Below are positions 1 to 7,505 of a stretch of DNA of 37,245 nt, in pieces; within the stretch, counting starts at the first letter, position 1; every line of letters starts with the position of its first letter. The position numbers and the translations under genes are program-made. Origin of the DNA: Nitrospiraceae bacterium (GTDB taxonomy: Bacteria > Nitrospirota > Thermodesulfovibrionia > Thermodesulfovibrionales > UBA6898); NCBI GenBank assembly GCA_020347665.1, contig CP070737.1, positions 1,961,254-1,998,498 on the forward strand. Direction: 5' to 3'. The notes beneath the pieces are model-generated. The model did not search any database. It saw nothing but the letters and a program-made list of their open reading frames with translations, and was not told the DNA's origin.

Positions 1-173
1 AGCCTTTTGTTCTGGCTGCCAAACGATAGCTAGCTACGTGCCGCTACGTGATTCCATTCCTGCCTGTGCTCTTTTTCTTACGTTTCGCGGCACTCTCACT
101 GAATACACATGCTCAGAAATTAGCATTGAATAATGGACTATTATATAATTTTTGTGGTATCCACATGAAGGCT

Positions 174-203
174 TTGATGAGTAAAAAAGTTACATGATAT
201 AAT
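174..203 (+). promoter_or_regulatory. Candidate sigma70 promoter for the M48 protease gene
   Basis: TTGATG at 174-179 and a perfect TATAAT at 198-203 are separated by 18 bases, and the -10 is preceded by TG (TGATATAAT, extended -10). The predicted start of transcription near 210 leaves a short leader before the ATG at 227. Seen by eye only. Confidence 0.5.
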
Positions 204-226
204 ACCTGGGCAATTTCATAGAACAG

Positions 227-1486
227 ATGAATGTCTTCACGATTATACTGCTCACTGCCTATCTTGTTATCCAGGCCTTTGAATACTGGCTTCAGTTCCA
301 GAACCTCAAACATATGAAAAGGCAGGGAATGATTGTACCGAAGGGTTTCGAGGAACATGTCGATGCACCGTTACTAAAAAAAACCAATGCCTATACCATA
401 GAACAAAACACACTGGGATTTATAGAATCCTTGTTCGGTAACATACTATTGCTTCTATTTCTTTTTGGTGGTCTTTTGAACTGGTATAATTCCTGGGTTT
501 TGTCGCTTGATCTTTCGTTTGTGTTAACGGGCACGGTTTTTTTTCTGCTTCTCATGTATGCAGGCACAGCTCTCTCGATTCCCTTTAGCCTCTACAGTAC
601 GTTTAAGATTGAAAACAAATACGGATTCAATACCATGACAATAAAACTATGGATAAAAGACCTTATTAAATCCACGCTTCTGTCGACCGTACTTGTCAGC
701 ATCATACTTGGAGGTGCGTTCTGGCTGATTACAGCAAGCCCAAGCTTCTGGTGGCTCTATGTCTGGATATTTTTCTTTCTGTTCAGTATCTTCATGATGT
801 ACCTCTCGCCATATGTTATTGAGCCGCTTTTTAACAAATTTTCGCCCATAGAGGAAAGCGAGCTGGAAGAAGCAATAAGAAACCTGATGAAAAAAGTGGA
901 TATTACCGTTAAAAGGATTTTCAAGATAGACGCCTCAAAGCGAAGCAGACACACAAACGCATATTTTACCGGAATTGGAAAAACAAAAAGGATTGTTCTC
1001 TACGATACACTTATGGAACGGATGAGTAAAAACGAAATACTCGCTGTCCTTGCGCACGAGGTGGGCCACTGGAAAAGAAAGCATATATTCAAACGGATTA
1101 TCCTCTTCGAACTTCTTTCTCTTATGGCTGCTTTCATTGCGTTTAACATTCTCCAATCGGATTTTCTTGCGGATATCTTTTTAATTAAAGAGACAACCTT
1201 GTTTTCAAAACTGGTCATTCTCAGCTTTATTTTCAGCATCATTGCCGCTCCCTTTTCACCGCTGTTCAGTTATCTGTCGCGCAGACACGAAAATGAAGCA
1301 GACCAATATGCTGTCGACCTGACTGAAGACCCTGAAAGCCTTGCTGCATCTCTTATCAAGCTTTCACGAGACAACCTCTCGAATCTCCACCCGTATCCCC
1401 TTTATGCTGTGTTCCATTATTCGCATCCGCCGGTCGTAGAGCGGGTACGGAAGATAAGAGGTATCTCCAAAGACAGGCAGAGGTAA
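227..1486 (+). CDS. M48 family (Ste24/CAAX prenyl protease 1-like) membrane metalloprotease
   Basis: This is an integral membrane zinc metallopeptidase of the M48A/Ste24 type. The 419-residue length fits the family. The catalytic HExxH motif is HEVGH near residue 278, inside AVLAHEVGHWKRKH, and the third zinc ligand is in ENEAD near residue 355. Several hydrophobic segments lie before the active site (roughly residues 4-20, 65-85, 100-120, 150-200) and two after it (about 290-345), as in Ste24. In bacteria the substrate is usually unknown, and these enzymes are thought to take part in membrane protein quality control; that role is inference here. The gene stands alone behind its own promoter. 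The ribosome binding site before the ATG is weak. Confidence 0.9.
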   Translation: MNVFTIILLTAYLVIQAFEYWLQFQNLKHMKRQGMIVPKGFEEHVDAPLLKKTNAYTIEQNTLGFIESLFGNILLLLFLFGGLLNWYNSWVLSLDLSFVLTGTVFFLLLMYAGTALSIPFSLYSTFKIENKYGFNTMTIKLWIKDLIKSTLLSTVLVSIILGGAFWLITASPSFWWLYVWIFFFLFSIFMMYLSPYVIEPLFNKFSPIEESELEEAIRNLMKKVDITVKRIFKIDASKRSRHTNAYFTGIGKTKRIVLYDTLMERMSKNEILAVLAHEVGHWKRKHIFKRIILFELLSLMAAFIAFNILQSDFLADIFLIKETTLFSKLVILSFIFSIIAAPFSPLFSYLSRRHENEADQYAVDLTEDPESLAASLIKLSRDNLSNLHPYPLYAVFHYSHPPVVERVRKIRGISKDRQR

Positions 1487-1598
1487 AGGTAAAGAAGCAT
1501 GCAGTAAGAAGTAGGCACTCAGCAGGCCGAAAAAAGACAGAGGAAGTAAGCTCAAAATCGCTAAGCGGCAACGGGACAAAGGGGTGAGGCGTGCTCTA

Positions 1599-1937
1599 CT
1601 ACCTGCGGCGCGACCTTGAACGTTGTCTGTTCTTGGTAAGTTTCAATTCTGTCGTTGTTCCATCATCCTCGATCTCAAAAGAGATTAATTCTTCTTCTAC
1701 AGAGTCTGCTGGGCGTTTCCGCTGTGTTCCCGCAAGGACCTTGGCACGATGCTCGGCTTTTCTCCTTCTTGATCCATCATGCTTTCCCCCCATTCCCCTG
1801 AGACGAGTTCTTCCAACCACAGCCCATCCGTCCATGCGCAGAAATTTCTTGATCTTATCTTGATGTATCAGCGCCTCGAGGTGTGAATCCTCTACTGCGC
1901 CGGATTTTCCGTTTTTATAAATTACAGGGATTAACAT
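1599..1937 (-). CDS. GSU3473-like small basic protein of unknown function
   Basis: The 112-residue product begins MLIPVIYKNGKSGAVEDSHL and contains KIKKFLRMDGWAVVG and RGMGGKHDGSRRR. This layout (hydrophobic strand, YxNGK, KIKKFLR..GW, then RGMGG..DG.RR) matches what I remember of the GSU3473 family of Geobacter and related anaerobes, whose function is unknown. The C-terminal 60 residues are highly charged, first basic, then acidic (EEEL, EIEDD), then Arg/Ser-rich (RSRSRRR), and look disordered. The ATG at 1937 has only a weak AGAAAG upstream. A 90-codon ORF on the other strand is judged a shadow. Family membership is from memory. Confidence 0.6.
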   Translation of the reverse strand: MLIPVIYKNGKSGAVEDSHLEALIHQDKIKKFLRMDGWAVVGRTRLRGMGGKHDGSRRRKAEHRAKVLAGTQRKRPADSVEEELISFEIEDDGTTTELKLTKNRQRSRSRRR

Positions 1938-2232
1938 GATTCTTTCTAGGTATTCTGATCACTATAATGATAAAACGCCATGGACAGGATTACAACAGAA
2001 AAATAAGGCCAAAAAGACAAGAATTGGGACAGGACAAAAAAGGGACCGGGTCCTTCGACAGGGGCTTCAAGTGAGTAGCCAGACCTCAGCCGAACTCCCC
2101 ATGACCGTACGGAGGAGGGGCAATGAAAAAAAACACATCTGGGCAGACTCATGGTTCTCCATATGGATACGGCTAGAACAGTCATGTGCAGCGTCAAGAA
2201 CTTGTTGTTTTATTGCGCTTTTATTAATATAA
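1938..2232. other. Intergenic region with palindromes and a possible micro-ORF
   Basis: No long gene is supported here. It contains a short palindrome at about 2042-2052 (GGACCGGGTCC), G/C-rich blocks around 2060-2100 that could form RNA structure, and a strong Shine-Dalgarno-like GGAGGAGGGG at 2111-2120 just before a 17-codon ORF. From about 2200 on it turns AT-rich. Confidence 0.4.
2123..2176 (+). CDS. Candidate 17-residue peptide ending in HGSPYGYG
   Basis: An ATG at 2123 lies 2 bases after GGAGGAGGGG (2111-2120), giving a usable Shine-Dalgarno within that block. The ORF reads MKKNTSGQTHGSPYGYG and stops with TAG at 2174-2176. The Gly/Tyr/Pro-rich tail is unusual for a random ORF, and the SD is among the strongest in the window. 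No function is assigned. It lies just upstream of the deacetylase gene and could instead be a leader peptide for it. Evidence is limited to the SD and peptide composition. Confidence 0.3.
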   Translation: MKKNTSGQTHGSPYGYG

Positions 2233-3288
2233 ATGTATATGTCTCCCCAAAAAAAGAAGAAAAGGAAAGGGAAAATAAGAATTAACATGCGGTATTTCAT
2301 CCTTTTCCTTGCACTGTTATTCCTAGCATCCGCATACTTTTCCTTTCAGGCATTCAGTAAGGATGCTTTCCAGCTCGAGACGTCTCTTGTGCAGACAAAC
2401 GACAGCCGTCGGAACGGCACGAGTAAAAAAATGTCATTATCAGCTGAAGACGAAGGAGCAGAATGTATGTCTTCTAAAAAAGAGCTTCGGGAAAGTACCT
2501 GTACCGATAATAGTGGTGATACAACGCAATCATTAACCAATAGGTCCGGGGGTCTTCGGGAAGCTGAGTCTCTTCTGGATATCGTCAAGAAAGAAATTCC
2601 CGATGTGTCTCATATATCTGAAACAAAACAGCCTCTTCCAAAGATTGCAGTTGTAGTCGATGACCTCGGGCCGAATAAAAGACCTGTACAATCGCTGCTT
2701 AACAGTGATGCCCCGCTGGTTTTTTCCATTTTGCCTCATGAGGCCCATTCAAAGTGGATTGCTGATACAGCATATGAGCGTGGTCATGAAATTATTGCCC
2801 ATATCCCCATGGAGGCAGAGACAGAAAAAAAATTAGGTGCAGGAGGGCTTTATACGTGGATGAAGGCGGATGAGATCCAGGAGGTGCTGGAAAAAGATGT
2901 CGAAACGATTCCGCATATTATTGGAATAAGCAACCACATGGGATCTGCGTTTACCGCTGATGAAAAGGCTATGGATGTTCTGATGGCCGCTTTAAAGAAG
3001 AGAAAATTTGTTTTCCTTGACAGCATGACAACACAGACTTCAGCCGGAACGATTGCAGCACGAAAGCACGGCGTACATCTTTATAAAAGAAATATATTTC
3101 TTGATAACAAGGACGATCCCGCGTACATTGAACAACAATGGGAAAAAGCTGTTATGATCGCCAAAGAGAGAGGATATGCTATAGTACTCGCGCATCCGAG
3201 AAAGAATACAATAACATTTCTGGAAAAAACACTCAGGAAGAATGACGTTGAATTTGTGACACTCTCTGAACTTTCAGTAGTGCAATAG
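2233..3288 (+). CDS. Divergent polysaccharide deacetylase family protein (YibQ-like)
   Basis: The 351-residue protein has a basic N terminus (PQKKKKRKGK), one membrane anchor at about residues 19-40, a low-complexity charged linker to about residue 130, and then a divergent polysaccharide deacetylase domain (the YibQ family). Family hallmarks are PKIAVVVDDLGPNK near residues 135-150, PLVFSILPHEAHS, HEIIAHIPMEAE, GISNHMGSAFT, FLDSMTT and a terminal AIVLAHPRKNT. The Asp-Asp and His residues in these motifs match the metal-binding positions of NodB-like deacetylases. It is expected in the periplasm, probably acting on envelope glycans; the substrate is unknown. Starts at 2233, 2239 or 2287 are possible, and none has a clear ribosome binding site. 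The gene converges on the thioredoxin-reductase-like gene 15 bases away. Confidence 0.85.
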   Translation: MYMSPQKKKKRKGKIRINMRYFILFLALLFLASAYFSFQAFSKDAFQLETSLVQTNDSRRNGTSKKMSLSAEDEGAECMSSKKELRESTCTDNSGDTTQSLTNRSGGLREAESLLDIVKKEIPDVSHISETKQPLPKIAVVVDDLGPNKRPVQSLLNSDAPLVFSILPHEAHSKWIADTAYERGHEIIAHIPMEAETEKKLGAGGLYTWMKADEIQEVLEKDVETIPHIIGISNHMGSAFTADEKAMDVLMAALKKRKFVFLDSMTTQTSAGTIAARKHGVHLYKRNIFLDNKDDPAYIEQQWEKAVMIAKERGYAIVLAHPRKNTITFLEKTLRKNDVEFVTLSELSVVQ

Positions 3289-3303
3289 CCTCCATAAGGA
3301 TTA

Positions 3304-4914
3304 TTATTCTTTCCAATAGGGATGCTTTAGATCTTCGAATATCGTCATTGCAGCGACCGCAGCTTGACCAACTGCTGTAACGATTTGTTTAACCCCGCCT
3401 GTGATATCTCCTGCTGCGTAAATACCTTTCATCGTAGTACGATAGTCTTTGTCTACGGTTATATATCCCTCTTCACTGTCAACGACGACTCCTAGCTGTA
3501 TTGCGAGTTTGTTGCTTGGCACGTACCCGATCGCAATGAACACGCCGTCGACAGGAACGGTCTTTGAAGAACTGTCTTTCATATTTTCTGCGACGATTCC
3601 GGTTACGAATTTTTCACCAACAATTTCCTTGACAACGGTATCCCATAGAATAGGAATCTTCTGCTGCATCAGATTCTTTTGGAGGAATTCTTCAGCCCGC
3701 AACTGATTTCTCCGGTGAACGAGAGTTACATCAACGCCGATATTTTTTAAATAGAGTGCCTCTGTCGCAGCCGTGTTTCCGCCTCCGACTACGACAACTT
3801 TTTTTCCATCTTTAAAGAAATAGCCGTCGCAGGCGGCACAATAGCTTACCCCTTTTCCCTGAAATTGCAGTTCACCGGGAATATCTAGTTTCTTACTCTG
3901 AGCACCGGTAGTAATCAAGACAGCTTTTGCCGTATAGGCAGCTTTATTTGTCTTCAGGTGAAAGAGGTGATCTTTTTTTTCTATACTCAGGACCTCTTCT
4001 CCTTCATGAATGTCAGTATACTGAATAGCCTGCTGAGCCATCATATCCATAAGTGTTTTCCCGGCGATTTTGGTGAATCCGGGATAATTTTCAACGACCG
4101 GGGTAATGGCAACCTGCCCGCCGATATTTGCTTTATCAAGCACAACAGTGTCAAGACCACTTCGTTCAGTATAAATTGCAGCAGTAAGACCGGCCGGTCC
4201 AGCACCAATGACAACCACATCTTTTTCAGTAAGATCTGATTGTTCAACCGGCTTAATCTTGACTGACGCGGCGGAAATAACTTCCTCAACAAAGACTTCT
4301 TCCGGCTGCAGGCCCTGACCGACGAGATTATCGTCAATAAACAGTTGAGGTACAGAAGTTGCGTTATATTTGGATGCAAGATCCTTGTTTTCATAAATCT
4401 CTATAATTTCCAGATGGATTAAATCCTTTTTCTCAATTGCGACTGCAACCGCAAGGGTAGATTGTAGAGGGCAATAAGGACACGTTGGACTCACAAAGAC
4501 TTTCACATTACGTTTATCGATAAGATCATCAAGCCTCTTTCGTGAATCATCGGTGAGAATCGACCGTCCTGTAGAGGCCATAAGGAGAGCAGCCATCAGG
4601 GCCTGGACTTCTTCACCGGCTGGTGCGCCGACAAAGCGAATATGATATTTTTCAGGCTGTATAATGAGTGTGGGAGATCTTGTAGCATTAAATTTTTTTG
4701 AAAGCTCACTGCCGATATTTTCGAACTGCGGTGCAATTTTTTCTGAAATCTGCGAAAGCTCAGAGAGTAACTTCCGGGAATATTCATTAAAGGTCTGATT
4801 TTCATCTTTTGATGTAAACACGAGTATCCTTACAGGATCTTTCATTTCAGCAAGGTCCCGCTGGAGAATTTTTTTGGTATCGTCGTCGATTAATACGGGG
4901 CCTGATTTGTTCAT
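3304..4914 (-). CDS. Thioredoxin reductase-like flavoprotein with N-terminal double thioredoxin-fold (glutaredoxin-like) domain
   Basis: The 536-residue protein has an AhpF-like order. Residues 1-125 form a thioredoxin fold that has lost its CxxC (FTSKDENQTF). Residues 130-215 form a second fold with an active CPYC near residue 146. Residues 228-536 form a low-molecular-weight thioredoxin reductase module. That module has the FAD Rossmann motif VVVIGAGPAGLTAA, the redox pair CAAC near residue 358, the NAD(P)H site VVVGGGNTA and the FAD-ribityl motif GIYAAGDITGG. It probably passes electrons from NAD(P)H through FAD and CAAC to CPYC and then to a peroxiredoxin or disulfide partner; no ahpC is in the window. 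Last gene of the minus-strand run, 51 bases after the YkgJ-like gene. Confidence 0.88.
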   Translation of the reverse strand: MNKSGPVLIDDDTKKILQRDLAEMKDPVRILVFTSKDENQTFNEYSRKLLSELSQISEKIAPQFENIGSELSKKFNATRSPTLIIQPEKYHIRFVGAPAGEEVQALMAALLMASTGRSILTDDSRKRLDDLIDKRNVKVFVSPTCPYCPLQSTLAVAVAIEKKDLIHLEIIEIYENKDLASKYNATSVPQLFIDDNLVGQGLQPEEVFVEEVISAASVKIKPVEQSDLTEKDVVVIGAGPAGLTAAIYTERSGLDTVVLDKANIGGQVAITPVVENYPGFTKIAGKTLMDMMAQQAIQYTDIHEGEEVLSIEKKDHLFHLKTNKAAYTAKAVLITTGAQSKKLDIPGELQFQGKGVSYCAACDGYFFKDGKKVVVVGGGNTAATEALYLKNIGVDVTLVHRRNQLRAEEFLQKNLMQQKIPILWDTVVKEIVGEKFVTGIVAENMKDSSSKTVPVDGVFIAIGYVPSNKLAIQLGVVVDSEEGYITVDKDYRTTMKGIYAAGDITGGVKQIVTAVGQAAVAAMTIFEDLKHPYWKE

Positions 4915-4965
4915 ATGTAGCTCTCGGGTCTTATATCAGTCAATTGTACAATAATTTAAGAAACC

Positions 4966-5505
4966 TTATGTCGGTTGTTTGTTTTTCTGGACAAGTTCAA
5001 TAAATGCGTTCAACATATCTTTCCTTTTCCGTGTCATTTCTTCCAGAGAGCCTATGAATTTTCTGTAAACAACAGCAGAATCATTGTGCATGCTTGCAAG
5101 GAGTGGAGTGCAAAAAAACCAGGTGCACCGGTAAGGGCGAAGAGGTCTGGATACCGTACAACCATGACTTCCCATGAACTGGCAGGGATCTGAATCGACT
5201 CCGCTATTCCCAAATACAGGCGTTTCCAAACCGAGCGACAGTATATAAATAATATCCTCGTGCTCATAATATGCATGCTTGTTCATGCAACATACCCCAG
5301 TGCAGACGGCACATACAGCTTCTGTATGTTTCTGGATGAAAGGATCAGCCATCTTGATAAACTGAAATAGTTCGCGTGCACGTTTTCTAATTCTATAAAG
5401 ATCATTAGAGTTACTGTTACATACAGCTTCTGTATATGAGCGGAAATTCCCCAGATCCATATCCTTCAGATAATCTATTTTCAGAGCTTTCTTACTGTTT
5501 TTCAT
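4966..5505 (-). CDS. YkgJ-family-like cysteine cluster protein
   Basis: The 179-residue soluble protein carries CAVCTGVCC near residues 66-74 and further cysteines in DPCQFMGSHGCTVSRPLRPYRCTWFFC split over residues 107-135. This spacing resembles the CxxCxxxCC cluster of the YkgJ family, thought to bind a metal or Fe-S cluster. The N-terminal 60 residues are helical and charged. The start overlaps the end of the MBL hydrolase gene by 14 bases, so the two are probably translationally coupled. No enzymatic role is known. Confidence 0.65.
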   Translation of the reverse strand: MKNSKKALKIDYLKDMDLGNFRSYTEAVCNSNSNDLYRIRKRARELFQFIKMADPFIQKHTEAVCAVCTGVCCMNKHAYYEHEDIIYILSLGLETPVFGNSGVDSDPCQFMGSHGCTVSRPLRPYRCTWFFCTPLLASMHNDSAVVYRKFIGSLEEMTRKRKDMLNAFIELVQKNKQPT

Positions 5506-6130
5506 GCAATTGTTCCATCATAAACGGATTATGGCCCATTTCGTAGGCAACGGTAGTTTCTTTCCCATGGCCGCAGAATATTTTGGTGTCGACTGGCAGC
5601 GCCATAATCCTTTTCAAAGAAGTGCGTAGTCTCTCCTGATCTCCGCCTTCAAGATCCGTTCTGCCGATTGATCCGGAAAACAACGTATCTCCGGTAAATA
5701 ATGTGTTACCGCTGTACAGACAAATACTGCCGGGGGAATGTCCCGGGGTATGCATGATCCGAAATGAAGTATTGCCAATGCTAATTATGTCTCCTTCTCC
5801 TACGGTTCTGTCAGGGGATGGAAAATCATTCTGTTCATATCCCCATGATATGCATTGCGTTTTTGTTTTTTCATATATTGCCTGTTCATCCAGATGCATA
5901 ACAAGAAGTGCCCCATATGCGTCTTTCAGTTCCCTGATTGCGCACACATGATCGAAATGAGCATGAGTCAAGACGATATATATAGGATGTAATCCATGGT
6001 CTTCTATTGTCGCACTGATCTTTTCGGGTTCGTCTCCGGGGTCGATAATAAGAGTATCTACATCTGTGTCATCAGTTACGATATAACAATTTACATCAAG
6101 CTGACCAGTAATAATGTTTCGTATGATCAT
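5492..6130 (-). CDS. MBL-fold metallo-hydrolase (glyoxalase II-like)
   Basis: The 212-residue protein is a metallo-beta-lactamase-fold hydrolase of the GloB-like group. The metal motif THAHFDHV lies near residues 75-82, followed by HTPGHSPGSICLY near 130 with the next His ligand, FTGDTLFSGSIGRTD near 150 with the bridging Asp, and FCGHGKETTV near 187 with the last His. The length fits the short bacterial glyoxalase II-like clade, which lacks the C-terminal substrate domain of true GloB. It likely hydrolyses a thioester or related small molecule; the exact substrate cannot be read from sequence. It lies 19 bases after the Mur ligase gene and overlaps the next gene. Confidence 0.85.
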   Translation of the reverse strand: MIIRNIITGQLDVNCYIVTDDTDVDTLIIDPGDEPEKISATIEDHGLHPIYIVLTHAHFDHVCAIRELKDAYGALLVMHLDEQAIYEKTKTQCISWGYEQNDFPSPDRTVGEGDIISIGNTSFRIMHTPGHSPGSICLYSGNTLFTGDTLFSGSIGRTDLEGGDQERLRTSLKRIMALPVDTKIFCGHGKETTVAYEMGHNPFMMEQLHEKQ

Positions 6131-6149
6131 ATGATTACTTTTAAATATT

Positions 6150-7496
6150 TTAAACCAATTTCAGTTTATCGGCTATATTTCTTGCTACATCAGCAAGGGA
6201 GTCGTCTCGTGCACCAAACACGACATAATCAGACCAGCGATAAAGCTTATGAAAGATGATTTTTCGGTCTTCAATTACCTCAACTGACCTGCCAGACGCT
6301 CGGATACCGTCTGCAAGCATGGCGCTTGTAACATCTTCTGTAACAGTACCACCGGTATAATATATCGGCAGGAGTATGAGATGGTCTGAATCTCTCAGGT
6401 TTTCGGCGAAGACCCTAATGAACTCATCTTTTAACAGGCGGACCGGACTGTATCCGTGCGGCTGAAATATAAAACAGATGCCGGCTGAGAGCCGTTGTGT
6501 TGTTGTCATAAGGTTCATTATCTTGTGAGGATTATGTGCATAGTCGTCTATCACCAGATTTTTTCCATTGTTCAGATAAATGTCAAACCTTCGATCAAGT
6601 CCGGTAAATGCAGACAAGACATCAGCAATTCCGCTGGCAGCTATACCGTATTCCAGGAGAAAAGCAATGCAGGCAATTGCATTATACAGATTATATATTC
6701 CGGGCAAAGATAGCTCGAAAGGCTGATTTTTGACAGTAAATATTGTTTTAAGAGGAAAGTAGCGTATATTTTCTGCTGTATACAGTGATTTGTTCAATAT
6801 GGAAAAATATACCGGATTGCTGACAGCGCAGGCGGCAAGGTGTTTATCATCCTTGTTCAGAAAAACAAATCCTTTCGTATTATCCGAAAGTTTTTCAAAC
6901 ATATGCGCCGTTTTATCGATAGAATGGTGATCGAGTCTCAGGTTTGTAATTATCGAATGCTCTGGGTTGAAATGTACTATAGTTCCGTCAGATTCACAGG
7001 CCTCAATAATTAGGACAGGTGAGTCACCAATCATATAATTGCCGGCTCTCCGTGATGATGCGAACTGCTTCACCCGTCCGCCGCCTATGAAATTCGGTTT
7101 CAGCCCCAGCTTTTCCATGAGAAACGCCAGCATGCCGGCAACGGTTGACTTGCCGCTCGTTCCGGCAACAGCTATGGTCCGATATGTTGAAACCAGGTCT
7201 GCGAGAAATTCCGGGCGTGTCTTCCGGGTGATGGCTAGGTGACGCGCCCTGATCAAATCGGGGTTGTGCGATTCAACTGCTGTACTGTAGACAACCAGGT
7301 CGTAAGAAGGTGATAACGCTTTTCCATCCTGGGGCACAATAGTGATTCCGGCTCTCTGTAACTGTGAACGAAGGGGATGGTCAAGGTTACTGTCAAAGAG
7401 ACGGTCTGAACCGGAGACAGAATGGCCTTTGTCAGCAGAGAAGCCTGCAAGAGCAGATACACCACTGCCGCCGATGCCTGAAAAAAAGATATTCAA
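6150..7496 (-). CDS. Mur ligase family protein (MurC/Mpl-like)
   Basis: The 448-residue protein has all three Mur ligase domains. The N-terminal UDP-binding fold begins MNIFFSGIGGSGVSALA, the ATP site is AVAGTSGKSTVAGML near residue 115, ITNLRLDHHSID lies in the central domain, and DDYAHNPHK near residue 317 marks the C-terminal domain. The start and length match MurC (UDP-N-acetylmuramate-alanine ligase) and Mpl. The central ACESDGTIVHF block differs from the usual MurC EADESD and Mpl EADEYD forms. The gene is not in a division/cell-wall cluster here, so it may be a second, MurC-like recycling ligase rather than the main MurC. It starts 9 bases after the SPOR protein gene. Confidence 0.8.
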   Translation of the reverse strand: MNIFFSGIGGSGVSALAGFSADKGHSVSGSDRLFDSNLDHPLRSQLQRAGITIVPQDGKALSPSYDLVVYSTAVESHNPDLIRARHLAITRKTRPEFLADLVSTYRTIAVAGTSGKSTVAGMLAFLMEKLGLKPNFIGGGRVKQFASSRRAGNYMIGDSPVLIIEACESDGTIVHFNPEHSIITNLRLDHHSIDKTAHMFEKLSDNTKGFVFLNKDDKHLAACAVSNPVYFSILNKSLYTAENIRYFPLKTIFTVKNQPFELSLPGIYNLYNAIACIAFLLEYGIAASGIADVLSAFTGLDRRFDIYLNNGKNLVIDDYAHNPHKIMNLMTTTQRLSAGICFIFQPHGYSPVRLLKDEFIRVFAENLRDSDHLILLPIYYTGGTVTEDVTSAMLADGIRASGRSVEVIEDRKIIFHKLYRWSDYVVFGARDDSLADVARNIADKLKLV

Positions 7497-7505
7497 TGGT
7501 CAGCT

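Noticed and set aside
1591-1863. 90-codon plus-strand ORF opposite the GSU3473-like gene
   Set aside because: Antisense shadow; the minus-strand product shows the family pattern.
2050-2125. c-di-GMP-I (GEMM) riboswitch
   Set aside because: Only a loose 3'-half resemblance; the conserved GACGCAAAGC core is absent.
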